Positions 1 through 6,842 of a stretch of 8,461 bases of DNA are shown piece by piece (the first letter of the stretch is position 1; each line of letters begins with the position of its first letter). This stretch comes from Chloroflexia bacterium (GTDB lineage: Bacteria > Chloroflexota > Chloroflexia > Thermomicrobiales > JALYUS01). The position numbers were made by a program, and so were the translations under genes. The stretch spans positions 1-8,461 of the forward strand of contig JAICJW010000194.1 in the NCBI GenBank assembly GCA_025928215.1. The letters run 5' to 3'. The notes beneath the pieces are model-generated. The model was not told the DNA's origin. It was given only the letters and a program-made list of their open reading frames with translations, and ran no database searches.

Positions 1-378
1 GCCGAAGAACTGGCTGACGGAGGCGAACACGAAGCCAAGCGCGTAAATGCCGATCAGCGCGATCGCGACGGGCAAATCGGCGACGAGCGTGAAGCCGACG
101 ACCGCGACCGCCCGCAATAGATGCACGGAAACCATCACCCTGCGCTTATTTGAGCGGTCCACAACGACGCCGGCGATCGTGCCGAACAGGACTCCCGGCA
201 GTGCGAACGCGACGATAATGCCGGAGACGGCAGTCGCGGATTGACTGATCCCGTTGACGGTCACGAGCAGCGCGAGGTTGATGATGTTCTGCGCCGTCTG
301 CGAGATCGCCTGCGATGTCCACATGCGCAGGAACGGCCGGTTCCGCAGGACGGCGACGAACCCCTGAGTGGATTGCAC
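1..378 (-). CDS. MFS transporter, N-terminal part (truncated by window edge)
   Basis: This is the start of a major facilitator superfamily transporter, a 12-helix or 14-helix secondary carrier of the inner membrane. About 126 N-terminal residues are visible and the rest lies left of the window. A short N terminus leads into FVAVLRNRPFLRMW, a typical first-helix entry for MFS exporters of the EntS/MFS_3 type. Hydrophobic helices follow, and then the MFS motif A between helices 2 and 3, seen as GVVVDRSNKRRVM (G-x3-D-R-x3-R-R). I chose the GTG at 378 because GAGG (plus-strand CCTC, 384-387) lies five bases upstream. In-frame GTG codons at 396 and 414 are alternatives with poorer ribosome sites. 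The substrate cannot be told from this part; drug or siderophore export is common in the family. The gene follows the DUF951 gene on the same strand, but a hairpin repeat of about 56 bases separates them, so co-transcription is uncertain. Confidence 0.85.
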   Translation of the reverse strand, partial: MQSTQGFVAVLRNRPFLRMWTSQAISQTAQNIINLALLVTVNGISQSATAVSGIIVAFALPGVLFGTIAGVVVDRSNKRRVMVSVHLLRAVAVVGFTLVADLPVAIALIGIYALGFVFASVSQFFG

Positions 379-432
379 ATCAACCTCAGTCGCCACCGCG
401 CGGCCCGCGATCACCGAGAAAATGACGCTTCC

Positions 433-488
433 TGGAGGAGCAGGCTGCAGCCTGCAAGCACAATGGCAGGCTAAAGCGTGCTCCTCCA
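433..488. repeat. REP-like imperfect hairpin, copy 1
   Basis: Two 23-base arms (433-455 and 466-488) are inverted copies matching at 20 of 23 positions, around a 10-base loop. The outer ten pairs (TGGAGGAGCA / TGCTCCTCCA) and the inner seven (AGCCTGC / GCAGGCT) are perfect. It lies between the DUF951 gene and the MFS gene. No T-run follows the stem on either strand, so it does not look like an ordinary intrinsic terminator. Its inner stem is shared with the second hairpin at 931-985, which points to a dispersed palindromic repeat family. It could still act on the mRNA as a structure in the leader of the MFS gene. Confidence 0.75.
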
Positions 489-537
489 ATGGTAACCCGC
501 CTGGGACAGATCACTACAATCAGGAAACGATCCCGCA

Positions 538-801
538 TCATGGAGCGTCCGGGGCGGGCGGTTCGCCGCCCTCCGCGTCCCGGAGATAGGCGAGTTGTTC
601 CGGCGTTGGGCGGGGGCCATGCTGTACGAAGGTCTTGATTCGCCGGGCGAGCACGCTCCGCGGGACCATGATTCGATGCCCGCAGCCGAGGCAGACGAGA
701 CCGATGTCCGCGCCCAGGCGGACCACTTTCCAATCCGTGCTGCCGCAGGGATGCGGCTTGCGGAGGCGTACGATGTCGTCAAGCGCAACGTCGAGTGGCA
801 C
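538..801 (-). CDS. DUF951 family protein, small zinc-ribbon-like
   Basis: This 87-residue protein matches the DUF951 family as I recall it: a short conserved bacterial protein of roughly 60-70 residues with unknown function. The characteristic opening is PLDVALDDIVRLRKPHPCGS, followed by a W-x-VVRLGADIGLVCLGCGHRI block. Cys19, with Cys37 and Cys40 (CLGC), plus nearby His residues, form a probable small metal-binding ribbon. A basic stretch follows (PRSVLARRIK). The last 25 or so residues are a proline- and acid-rich tail beyond the usual family core. The start is GTG at 801, supported by GGGGAG six bases upstream (plus-strand 808-813). The protein has no signal peptide or membrane segment, so it is probably cytoplasmic. 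A role in nucleic-acid binding is a guess from the ribbon and basic residues only. Confidence 0.88.
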   Translation of the reverse strand: MPLDVALDDIVRLRKPHPCGSTDWKVVRLGADIGLVCLGCGHRIMVPRSVLARRIKTFVQHGPRPTPEQLAYLRDAEGGEPPAPDAP

Positions 802-827
802 GCAGAACTCCCCACCAGGTCGCCCGC

Positions 828-833
828 ATCATA
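828..833 (-). promoter_or_regulatory. Candidate extended -10 element for the DUF951 gene
   Basis: On the minus strand this reads TATGAT, five of six matches to the sigma-70 -10 consensus. It is preceded by TGG, giving an extended -10 (TGnTATGAT). Transcription would start near 821, leaving a leader of about 20 bases that contains the GGGGAG ribosome site. No good -35 box is at the right distance; TTGATT lies only 13 bases upstream. Extended -10 promoters can do without a -35, so this is plausible but unproven. Confidence 0.35.
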
Positions 834-865
834 CCAGCCCTTTCGCAATCAAGAATAAAATATAG

Positions 866-892
866 CACATGCCATGTGTACGTACATACACA
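866..892. promoter_or_regulatory. Nested palindromes upstream of the DUF951 gene, possible operator
   Basis: Three overlapping symmetric sequences lie in an AT-rich patch: CACATG-C-CATGTG (866-878), the perfect ten-base palindrome TGTACGTACA (877-886), and the arms TGTGTA/TACACA separated by six bases (875-880 and 887-892). They sit just upstream of the likely DUF951 promoter and in the gap before the divergent large operon. That is where a dimeric regulator could bind. No known operator was recognised. Confidence 0.3.
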
Positions 893-930
893 TCAGCGCG
901 CTTTGCGGCGATGGCGTCTGAATTTCCCCA

Positions 931-985
931 GTGGTGGCGGGCTTCAGCCTGTCACAGTGAGAGGCAGGCTGAAGCCCGTCACCAC
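931..985. repeat. REP-like hairpin, copy 2
   Basis: Two 21-base arms (931-951 and 965-985) are inverted copies matching at 20 of 21 positions, with a 13-base loop that itself contains the small palindrome TCACAGTGA (952-960). The stem includes GGGCTTCAGCCTG / CAGGCTGAAGCCC. The tip of the stem (AGCCTG/CAGGCT) is the same as in the hairpin at 433-488, while the outer stem differs but remains paired. It lies in non-coding DNA upstream of the large plus-strand operon. No T-run follows. A small inverted repeat CCAAT-CCTT-ATTGG (985-998) adjoins its right edge. Confidence 0.8.
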
Positions 986-1247
986 CAATCCTTATTGGCA
1001 TGGAACATTGCCGCGCGCGGCGACGTCCATCATACAGCGGTCGTGCCAGTGAGCCGGGGTCGGTGCATGTGCGTATTCGTTCCAGTAGCGCGGCAGACTC
1101 GCTGTTTGACGAGTTACGCGCTCTATCGGCATACTATGTGCGGCAGACCGACCGGGGCCGCGTGCGGCAAAATGTGTGGCCCGGCGGTTTCTTCGTGTGA
1201 CAGGGGCAACACGCCTATCGCATTGCGCGCAGTGGGAGAAACGCACC
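986..1247. other. Non-coding stretch upstream of the membrane-protein operon
   Basis: With the hairpin and palindromes to its left, this completes about 450 bases without a convincing gene between the DUF951 start and the Agl23-like gene. It holds a perfect GC-only palindrome GCCGCGCGCGGC (1010-1021), which is easily a chance product of the base composition, a weak promoter candidate (1106-1135), and a ribosome-site-like GGGAG (1234-1238). Open frames here have no recognisable protein features. Confidence 0.5.
1106..1135 (+). promoter_or_regulatory. Weak candidate promoter for the Agl23-like operon
   Basis: TTGACG (1106-1111, five of six matches to the -35 consensus) is followed after 18 bases by CATACT (1130-1135, four of six matches to the -10). 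Transcription would begin near 1142, giving a leader of about 105 bases to the chosen GTG start. The -10 is weak, and such matches arise by chance, so this is only a candidate. Confidence 0.25.
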
Positions 1248-3797
1248 GTGGTCGCACCTGGGATGAATCTGGAATCTGCCGCGTCTGTCACGCCGATGCC
1301 GCGCGAAACGATGGCGCGCCTCGGTCAGATGACGCGCACCATCACCATCGAGCAGTGCGCCTGGCTCGCGCTCTTCGTCAGCGCCGTGCTCACCCGCTTT
1401 TGGGATTTAGGTAGCCGCGCCTTGCATCACGACGAGAGTCTGCACGCCTGGTTCTCATATCAATACGCCATTGGCAAGGGGTATCAGCACGACCCGTTGA
1501 TGCATGGCCCCTTCTTGTTCCATCTCAATGCCCTCGTCTATGCCCTGTTCGGCGCGTCGGACGCCAGTTCGCGCTACGGCCCCGCGCTCTTCGGCGTCAT
1601 TCTCGTTATGCTGCCGATCCTGCTCCGGCCCCTGATCGGGCGCTGGGGCGCATTGATCTGCGCGTTTCTGCTCCTCATCTCGCCGGCCATCCTCTATTAT
1701 TCGCGCCTGCTGCGGCATGACATCTACCTGATGACCTTCACCTTCCTCGTCCTCGTTGCGATCGCGCGCTATGTGCAGACACAGCAAAATCGCTGGGTTT
1801 TTGTTGGCATGATCGCGCTCGCCCTGGCGCACACCAATCACGAGGCGTCGTACATCATCGCCATTCTGTTGGCGGCCTTCCTTTTCATTATCATTACGTG
1901 GCGCGTCGCGAAATCCCTGCTCATCGCGACGGTTGTCTATCTGGCGGCGGCGGGAGCGACCCTCCTCGTGCTTCCGAAACTATTCCAATGGGAGAAGTTG
2001 CCGAAAATCCCCTGGGACGCGCAGGCCGGTGAGATGAACTGGGCACATTGGGGGCCATATCTTCATACGTTGCTCTTCCATCCGATGATTTTCTCGTTCC
2101 TGATCGTCACGGTGCTCTACCTCTGCACGGCGGTTTTTATCCTCGGCACGCTGCGGCTGCGCGAGACAGAGCCGGGCACGACGCCCAATGACCGCCTCTT
2201 CGGCGGTTGGGGCATGACGACCGTCGTCGGCGCATTCCACCGCCTGCTCGCGGAGAAGCGCGCGCTCTTCGGCGCGGCGGGCATCGCGTTTTTCTTTTGG
2301 GCGCTCCTTTATTCGAGCCTCTTCACGAATGTCGGCGGCATCTTCAGCGGTGCCTTCTACTCCGGCATCTACTGGGCGGGCCAGCAAGATGTCTTCCGGG
2401 GTGGGCAGCCGTGGTACTACTTCGCCTTCCTCTTCCCGCTCTCCGGCCCAATCGCCTTTCTGTTCGGCATCGCCGCGGGCGGCGTGACGGTCGGGCGGTT
2501 CGTCGCGTACGTGCGCGGCAAACGCGCCATGACGATGCGTCTCTTTACCCAAATCATGCTGCTCTGGTACGGGTTCGGCATGTTCGCGGTGCTCTCGGAG
2601 GCGGGAGAGAAGATGCCCTGGCTGGTCTGCCACATCATCCTGCCGTTCACGATCCTCGCCGCCTCACTCCTCGGTGAAGCAGTCGAATATCTGACCGCCG
2701 TCTGGCGGATGCCGGTGCGGGATCATCTGCCCGCCCTCGATCCCCGGCCGGCAGGCGCGTTCGGCATCGTCGCCACCGCCCGCCCGACGCGCGCGGTGAG
2801 CAATGTCCACGTCAGTCGCCGATTGCTCGACGGCAGCGTGATCGGCGTGCTGGTGCTCTTTCTGACGGGCTGGTTCTTCGCCGTCTCGCGCATCTCGGCG
2901 AACCCAGCGGGCGATATTCGCCTGCTGTTGCTCGCCATGCCGGTGATCGTGATCGCCTTTTTCGCGGCCTACGCGATCCAGGTCGGCCGCAAACGAGCGC
3001 TCGCGGTCGTGGCGCTTGGCATTGCGATCCCACTCGCCTTGTTCGAGGTACATCTCGGCTGGCATCTCTCCTTCTTTGCCGGTGATGTGCCGACGGACAT
3101 GCTCGTCTACACCCAGACCTCGCCGGATATGCCGATGATGATGAACGAGATCAATACGCTCTCAAAGGAGCGGACGGGCGGCTACAATCTGCCGATCTGG
3201 TATAGCAGCGCCACCGTCTGGCCGATGAACTGGTATCTCCGCGATTACGTCAATACCGGCGCGGCGCACTTCATGGGCAACTCGCTGACCGCCCCGCCGC
3301 CGGACGATGCGGCGATTATCATGGTTGCGAACGAAGACTTCGGGCCATGGGAGGATCAATATCTGACGAACTACGAGCGGACGGATTATGTGATGCGCTG
3401 GTGGTTCCCGGAAGAGCTGTACCGCTCATTCACCTATTCTCCGCCCGCGCCGCGCCCGGATTATCCCGGCCTCTGGAAGCAGGGTATCGTCCCGCAGCAT
3501 ACGGACCCCGCGACCGGCAAAGTCGTCCCCGCCGCCCCCGGTGAGGTGCGCCCAAGTTGGGGCGACACGCTGAAGAAGGCGTGGCAAAGTATCAGCGCAC
3601 TCGGACGCGGGCCGCAAACGTCGCAATTTGACGCGAGCGGTAAATCAACGACCACGCCGACGGTATCACCCGAACCGGCATCGAACTTCTGGCGATTTGT
3701 CGCGCTCCGGGAACCGCCGCATACGATTGACTCCTATAATTTCCATCTCTATGTGCGGAAGGACCTCGTACGCGAGTTCAATGGGATACGGTATTAG
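1248..3797 (+). CDS. Agl23-like polytopic membrane protein (TIGR03663 family)
   Basis: This is an approximately 849-residue polytopic inner-membrane protein. TIGR03663 is known for distant N-terminal similarity to dolichyl-phosphate-mannose protein mannosyltransferases (GT-C fold) and for a nearly invariant DE dipeptide and HGP tripeptide. Both are visible: HHDES with D62-E63 after the first helix, and MHGPF with H86-P88. Conserved arginines follow (SSRYGP, R109; RLLRHD, R156). A later loop carries AGEKMPWLVCH (453-462), another family hallmark. About a dozen helices precede a C-terminal non-membrane region of some 230 residues with VWPMNWYLRDY. A role in handling a lipid-linked sugar is inferred; the family's reaction is not established. 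The GTG start at 1248 has GGGAG nine bases upstream. ATG 1263 and GTG 1176 are in-frame alternatives. It is the first gene of the operon, 30 bases before its paralogue. Confidence 0.85.
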   Translation: MVAPGMNLESAASVTPMPRETMARLGQMTRTITIEQCAWLALFVSAVLTRFWDLGSRALHHDESLHAWFSYQYAIGKGYQHDPLMHGPFLFHLNALVYALFGASDASSRYGPALFGVILVMLPILLRPLIGRWGALICAFLLLISPAILYYSRLLRHDIYLMTFTFLVLVAIARYVQTQQNRWVFVGMIALALAHTNHEASYIIAILLAAFLFIIITWRVAKSLLIATVVYLAAAGATLLVLPKLFQWEKLPKIPWDAQAGEMNWAHWGPYLHTLLFHPMIFSFLIVTVLYLCTAVFILGTLRLRETEPGTTPNDRLFGGWGMTTVVGAFHRLLAEKRALFGAAGIAFFFWALLYSSLFTNVGGIFSGAFYSGIYWAGQQDVFRGGQPWYYFAFLFPLSGPIAFLFGIAAGGVTVGRFVAYVRGKRAMTMRLFTQIMLLWYGFGMFAVLSEAGEKMPWLVCHIILPFTILAASLLGEAVEYLTAVWRMPVRDHLPALDPRPAGAFGIVATARPTRAVSNVHVSRRLLDGSVIGVLVLFLTGWFFAVSRISANPAGDIRLLLLAMPVIVIAFFAAYAIQVGRKRALAVVALGIAIPLALFEVHLGWHLSFFAGDVPTDMLVYTQTSPDMPMMMNEINTLSKERTGGYNLPIWYSSATVWPMNWYLRDYVNTGAAHFMGNSLTAPPPDDAAIIMVANEDFGPWEDQYLTNYERTDYVMRWWFPEELYRSFTYSPPAPRPDYPGLWKQGIVPQHTDPATGKVVPAAPGEVRPSWGDTLKKAWQSISALGRGPQTSQFDASGKSTTTPTVSPEPASNFWRFVALREPPHTIDSYNFHLYVRKDLVREFNGIRY

Positions 3798-3827
3798 TTG
3801 GAAACAACAGAACGAGAAGCACAGGCG

Positions 3828-6800
3828 ATGAACGAGGGGGAGCGACCCGTTCCCGCGGAGCCGGATAACCCGCCGCGATTCGACGAGGACGGGCTGCCTG
3901 CCCCACCGCTCGCCCCGGACGAGACCATCGGGGTCAGGACCGGGGAGACGATGCCGCCCGCGGAGCGGGTTGTCATTGAGCCGGTTGCCGCGCCGCTCCT
4001 GGAGAGTAGTTTCGCGCTCCCCCGCCCGACGCTCGAATCCATCCTCTGGGTCGTCGTGATTCTGAGCGCGGTTCTGGTGCGGATCGCGGCGCTGACAAAC
4101 AATCCGTTCAGCGCCTTCGAAGCGCAGCGCGCGTATGCGGCGTGGCAGTTCGCGGATGGCCAGAGTGCGCGGGTGGACGGGGCGCTCTGGGGGCCGCTGC
4201 CCTTCCTTATTAACGGGGTCTTCTTCTTTCTTTTCGGCGCGCGGGACGCGATTGCGCGGTTTGGCCCGGCCCTCGCGGGGATCGCGATTGTACCCGTCTG
4301 CTGGTGGCTCCGGCCCTGGTTCGGGCGCTGGGGCGCGCTCGGCGTTGGCGCGATGCTTGCCCTCTCGCCGACCTTCGTCTACGGCTCGCGGCATGTCTCG
4401 GGCATCCCGTATGTGCTGCTCGCCGCGCTTGCGCTCTTCATCTGCGTGCTGCGCCTCGCGGACGCGCGCGCCACGACCGGCACATTGGCCGTCGGTGGGG
4501 TCGCGATTGCCTTCCTGATCGGCTCCGGGCCATCCGGCCTGACGATGCTCGTCGCCTTCGCCTTCGCGCTGGCGATCCTCGCCCTCCTTGACCGGCCCGA
4601 TCCCGACACCGGCGAGCGACACGGCGCGCTCTACACGGTCGGCGCGCAACTTCGGCAGGTGGACCGGCGTATCCTCTGGAGCGTCATCGCGCTCGTGGGC
4701 GTGCTGCTCCTCGTGGCATGCAGCCTCTTCTTCACCGATCTCGTTCACCTGCCACGCACGCTCGGTTCGATCTTTGGCCGCTGGTGGGACGATCTCTTCG
4801 CCACCGCGCGGAACCAACCCCGGTACTACTACTTGCTCATCGCCTTCGTCTATGAGCCGTTCATCGGCGTCGCGGCGATCATCGGCATCGTGCTGATCGC
4901 GCGCACCGCCGCGCCACGACCGCTGGCGATGACCTTCCCGCTCACCTGGCAACTGGTGGCGCTCGTCCTCTTCTCGCTCAGCGGCGGGAAGACGCCGGAG
5001 GGTGCGGCGATGATCCTGCTGGCCCTCGCCTTGATCGGTGGCATTGCCATCCAGTGGATAGCAGAGCGGTTGCGCGGCGGCTGGTTCTGGCGCGAGCGCG
5101 GCTGGATGATCGGCATTGCGGGGTTCATTTTCGTTCTCGCCCTCGCGCAATTCATCCGGCAGTTGCTGGATGTCAGCCGTTCAGCGGCGTGGGTTGCGAC
5201 AATCCTTGTCGTGATTGCCCTCATTCTCGCCATCGGCTACGCGACGATGACCCTCATCAACACGCAGGGGCAGTTCCGCGCGAGCACGGCGCTCCTCGCG
5301 ACGTTGCTGTTACTCTCCGGCATCATGGCGATCCGGGCAATGAGCGGCGCGATGTTCAATCATCCGACGGACGGCCGCGAGCTGCTCGCCAGCGGAACAG
5401 CGGCGAGCGTCACGCCCTTCGTTGAGCGCGTGCAGCGCATCTCGATTGACCTGACGCGCAACGACCGCACCTTCAACCCCGCGAAGGACGACCGCAATAA
5501 TATCGGCGGTGGCAATACCCTTGCGATTGCCGCGGAGAACTCATTGGAGTGGCCCTTCCGGTGGTACTTCCGGGATTTCCCGAATTTCACCGTTGGCAGC
5601 GCGCAGGAGATCGCTAATGCAGCCCAGACCAATCCGAACGGCGTGCCGCTGCCCCGGCTGGTGATGGCGCCGAGCACGATGGAAAATCAGGTGACACCAA
5701 CGCTTCCGGGATATGTAAGCCAGCAATATCCCGTGACTGTCTTCTTCCCCGATACCTACCGGACGGGCAGCGCGGCGCGGCGGCTTCTCGCGCCGTTCAA
5801 GCCTGCCACATGGGGCGATTGGCTGCGCTACTTCGCGGCCCGCGAGACGCCCGACCCGCCGACAACGAATTATCTGACGGCCTATCTCAGTAAGGACGCG
5901 GCGGATAAAGTCTTCTTCGCCGCGCCGAGTGCGAGCAGCGCGCAGGCAAACCCGAGCAATCTCTTCGACCGCGCCGGGAAGGGCAAAGCGGGCGGGCAAT
6001 TCTCCGCACCGCGCGGCATCGCCGTTGGCCCGGACGGCACGATCACGATCGTGGATCAGTTGAACTACCGCGTGCAGCAATTCCAGCCGGACGGCACGTT
6101 CCTCCGCCAGTGGGGCGGCATCGGCACCGGGCCGGACAAGTTCGGGCAGATCAATGGCTACGCCTTCGGCCCAACCGGCCTTGCTATCGCGCCTGATGGG
6201 ACAATCTACGTCGCGGACACCTGGAACCACCGCATCGCCGCCTTCACGAGCGACGGCAAGCCGCTGCGGCAGTGGGGCAGTTTCTTCAATGGGCAGGAAA
6301 ATCCCGCCGCGCTGCCGCAGCACACGTCGGAGTTCTACGGGCCGCGCGGCATCGCCATCGGCCCGAACGGCCTCCTTTACATCACGGACACCGGCAACAG
6401 CCGCATCCTCGTCTTCGATCAGAGTGGCAAGTTTATCCGCACCTTTGGCTCCTTCGGCACGGGCGATGGGCAGATGGATAACCCCGTCGGTATCGCCGCC
6501 CGTACGGATGGCACCATCGCCGTCGCGGACACGAACAACGCGCGCATCCTCCTCTTTAGCGCCGATGGGCAGTACCAATCCGCCGTGCCGGTCGCGGATT
6601 GGGGGGCGGTGAAGGGGCTGGAGGCATATCCGATCTTCCTGAAGAACGGCAATCTACTCGTTCCCTCCCCGACCGGCAACCGGCTGATTGAGATGACGAC
6701 GCAGGGCCAGACCGTCCGGAATCTCACCGGGAATCCGGGTGATCTCCGCAAACCGGTCGCCATCGCTGTCACGGCGGATGGCACGACCGCGCTTGTCGTC

Positions 6801-6842
6801 AATGACGAAACGAATACCGTGGTGAAAGTGAGCCTCACGTGA
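3828..6842 (+). CDS. Divergent Agl23-like membrane protein fused to a C-terminal NHL beta-propeller
   Basis: This 1004-residue protein has four parts. Residues 1-65 are a proline- and acid-rich, probably cytoplasmic tail. Residues 71-500 are a polytopic membrane region. Residues 500-700 are non-membrane and contain EWPFRWYFRDF. Residues 720-1004 are six NHL/YVTN-type blades with repeated P-x-GIA-x-x-PDGT-hyVaDt-N-RI-x-F units. The membrane half parallels the preceding gene throughout (LFGARDAIARFGPAL against LFGASDASSRYGPAL; GRWGAL in both; QPRYYY against QPWYYF), so the two are paralogues. Signature residues are changed: DE is F97-E98, HGP is W121-G-P, and GEKMPW is GGKTPE. The protein may have lost catalysis and serve as a scaffold or binding subunit. 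The propeller is probably exported, where it could bind a polymer or a partner. I prefer ATG 3828, with GAGAAG eight bases upstream, over TTG 3798. Its stop overlaps the next start. Confidence 0.85.
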   Translation: MNEGERPVPAEPDNPPRFDEDGLPAPPLAPDETIGVRTGETMPPAERVVIEPVAAPLLESSFALPRPTLESILWVVVILSAVLVRIAALTNNPFSAFEAQRAYAAWQFADGQSARVDGALWGPLPFLINGVFFFLFGARDAIARFGPALAGIAIVPVCWWLRPWFGRWGALGVGAMLALSPTFVYGSRHVSGIPYVLLAALALFICVLRLADARATTGTLAVGGVAIAFLIGSGPSGLTMLVAFAFALAILALLDRPDPDTGERHGALYTVGAQLRQVDRRILWSVIALVGVLLLVACSLFFTDLVHLPRTLGSIFGRWWDDLFATARNQPRYYYLLIAFVYEPFIGVAAIIGIVLIARTAAPRPLAMTFPLTWQLVALVLFSLSGGKTPEGAAMILLALALIGGIAIQWIAERLRGGWFWRERGWMIGIAGFIFVLALAQFIRQLLDVSRSAAWVATILVVIALILAIGYATMTLINTQGQFRASTALLATLLLLSGIMAIRAMSGAMFNHPTDGRELLASGTAASVTPFVERVQRISIDLTRNDRTFNPAKDDRNNIGGGNTLAIAAENSLEWPFRWYFRDFPNFTVGSAQEIANAAQTNPNGVPLPRLVMAPSTMENQVTPTLPGYVSQQYPVTVFFPDTYRTGSAARRLLAPFKPATWGDWLRYFAARETPDPPTTNYLTAYLSKDAADKVFFAAPSASSAQANPSNLFDRAGKGKAGGQFSAPRGIAVGPDGTITIVDQLNYRVQQFQPDGTFLRQWGGIGTGPDKFGQINGYAFGPTGLAIAPDGTIYVADTWNHRIAAFTSDGKPLRQWGSFFNGQENPAALPQHTSEFYGPRGIAIGPNGLLYITDTGNSRILVFDQSGKFIRTFGSFGTGDGQMDNPVGIAARTDGTIAVADTNNARILLFSADGQYQSAVPVADWGAVKGLEAYPIFLKNGNLLVPSPTGNRLIEMTTQGQTVRNLTGNPGDLRKPVAIAVTADGTTALVVNDETNTVVKVSLT

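Noticed and set aside
433..488. CRISPR repeat or intrinsic terminator
   Set aside because: There is only one copy here and one diverged relative 440 bases away, with no regular spacing, and no T-run follows the stem.
1010..1021. GCCGCGCGCGGC as a regulatory palindrome
   Set aside because: A 12-base G/C-only palindrome is easily produced by chance in DNA of this composition, and nothing around it supports a function.
869..1414. A 181-codon plus-strand frame across the non-coding gap and the start of the Agl23-like gene
   Set aside because: It runs through the hairpin repeat, has no ribosome site or family motif, and overlaps the real gene in another frame.
1980..2633. A 217-codon open frame on the minus strand inside the first Agl23-like gene
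   Set aside because: It is a charged, repetitive antisense product with no recognisable motif, overlapping the GEKMPW-bearing coding frame.
3666..5150. A 494-codon open frame on the minus strand
   Set aside because: It lies antisense to the paired Agl23-like genes. Its product is extremely rich in Arg, Glu and Asp with no domain signature, as expected for the reverse complement of GC-rich membrane-protein genes.
5541..6578. A 345-codon minus-strand frame with repeating units
   Set aside because: The apparent repeats are the mirror of the NHL propeller repeats on the plus strand, not an independent repeat protein.
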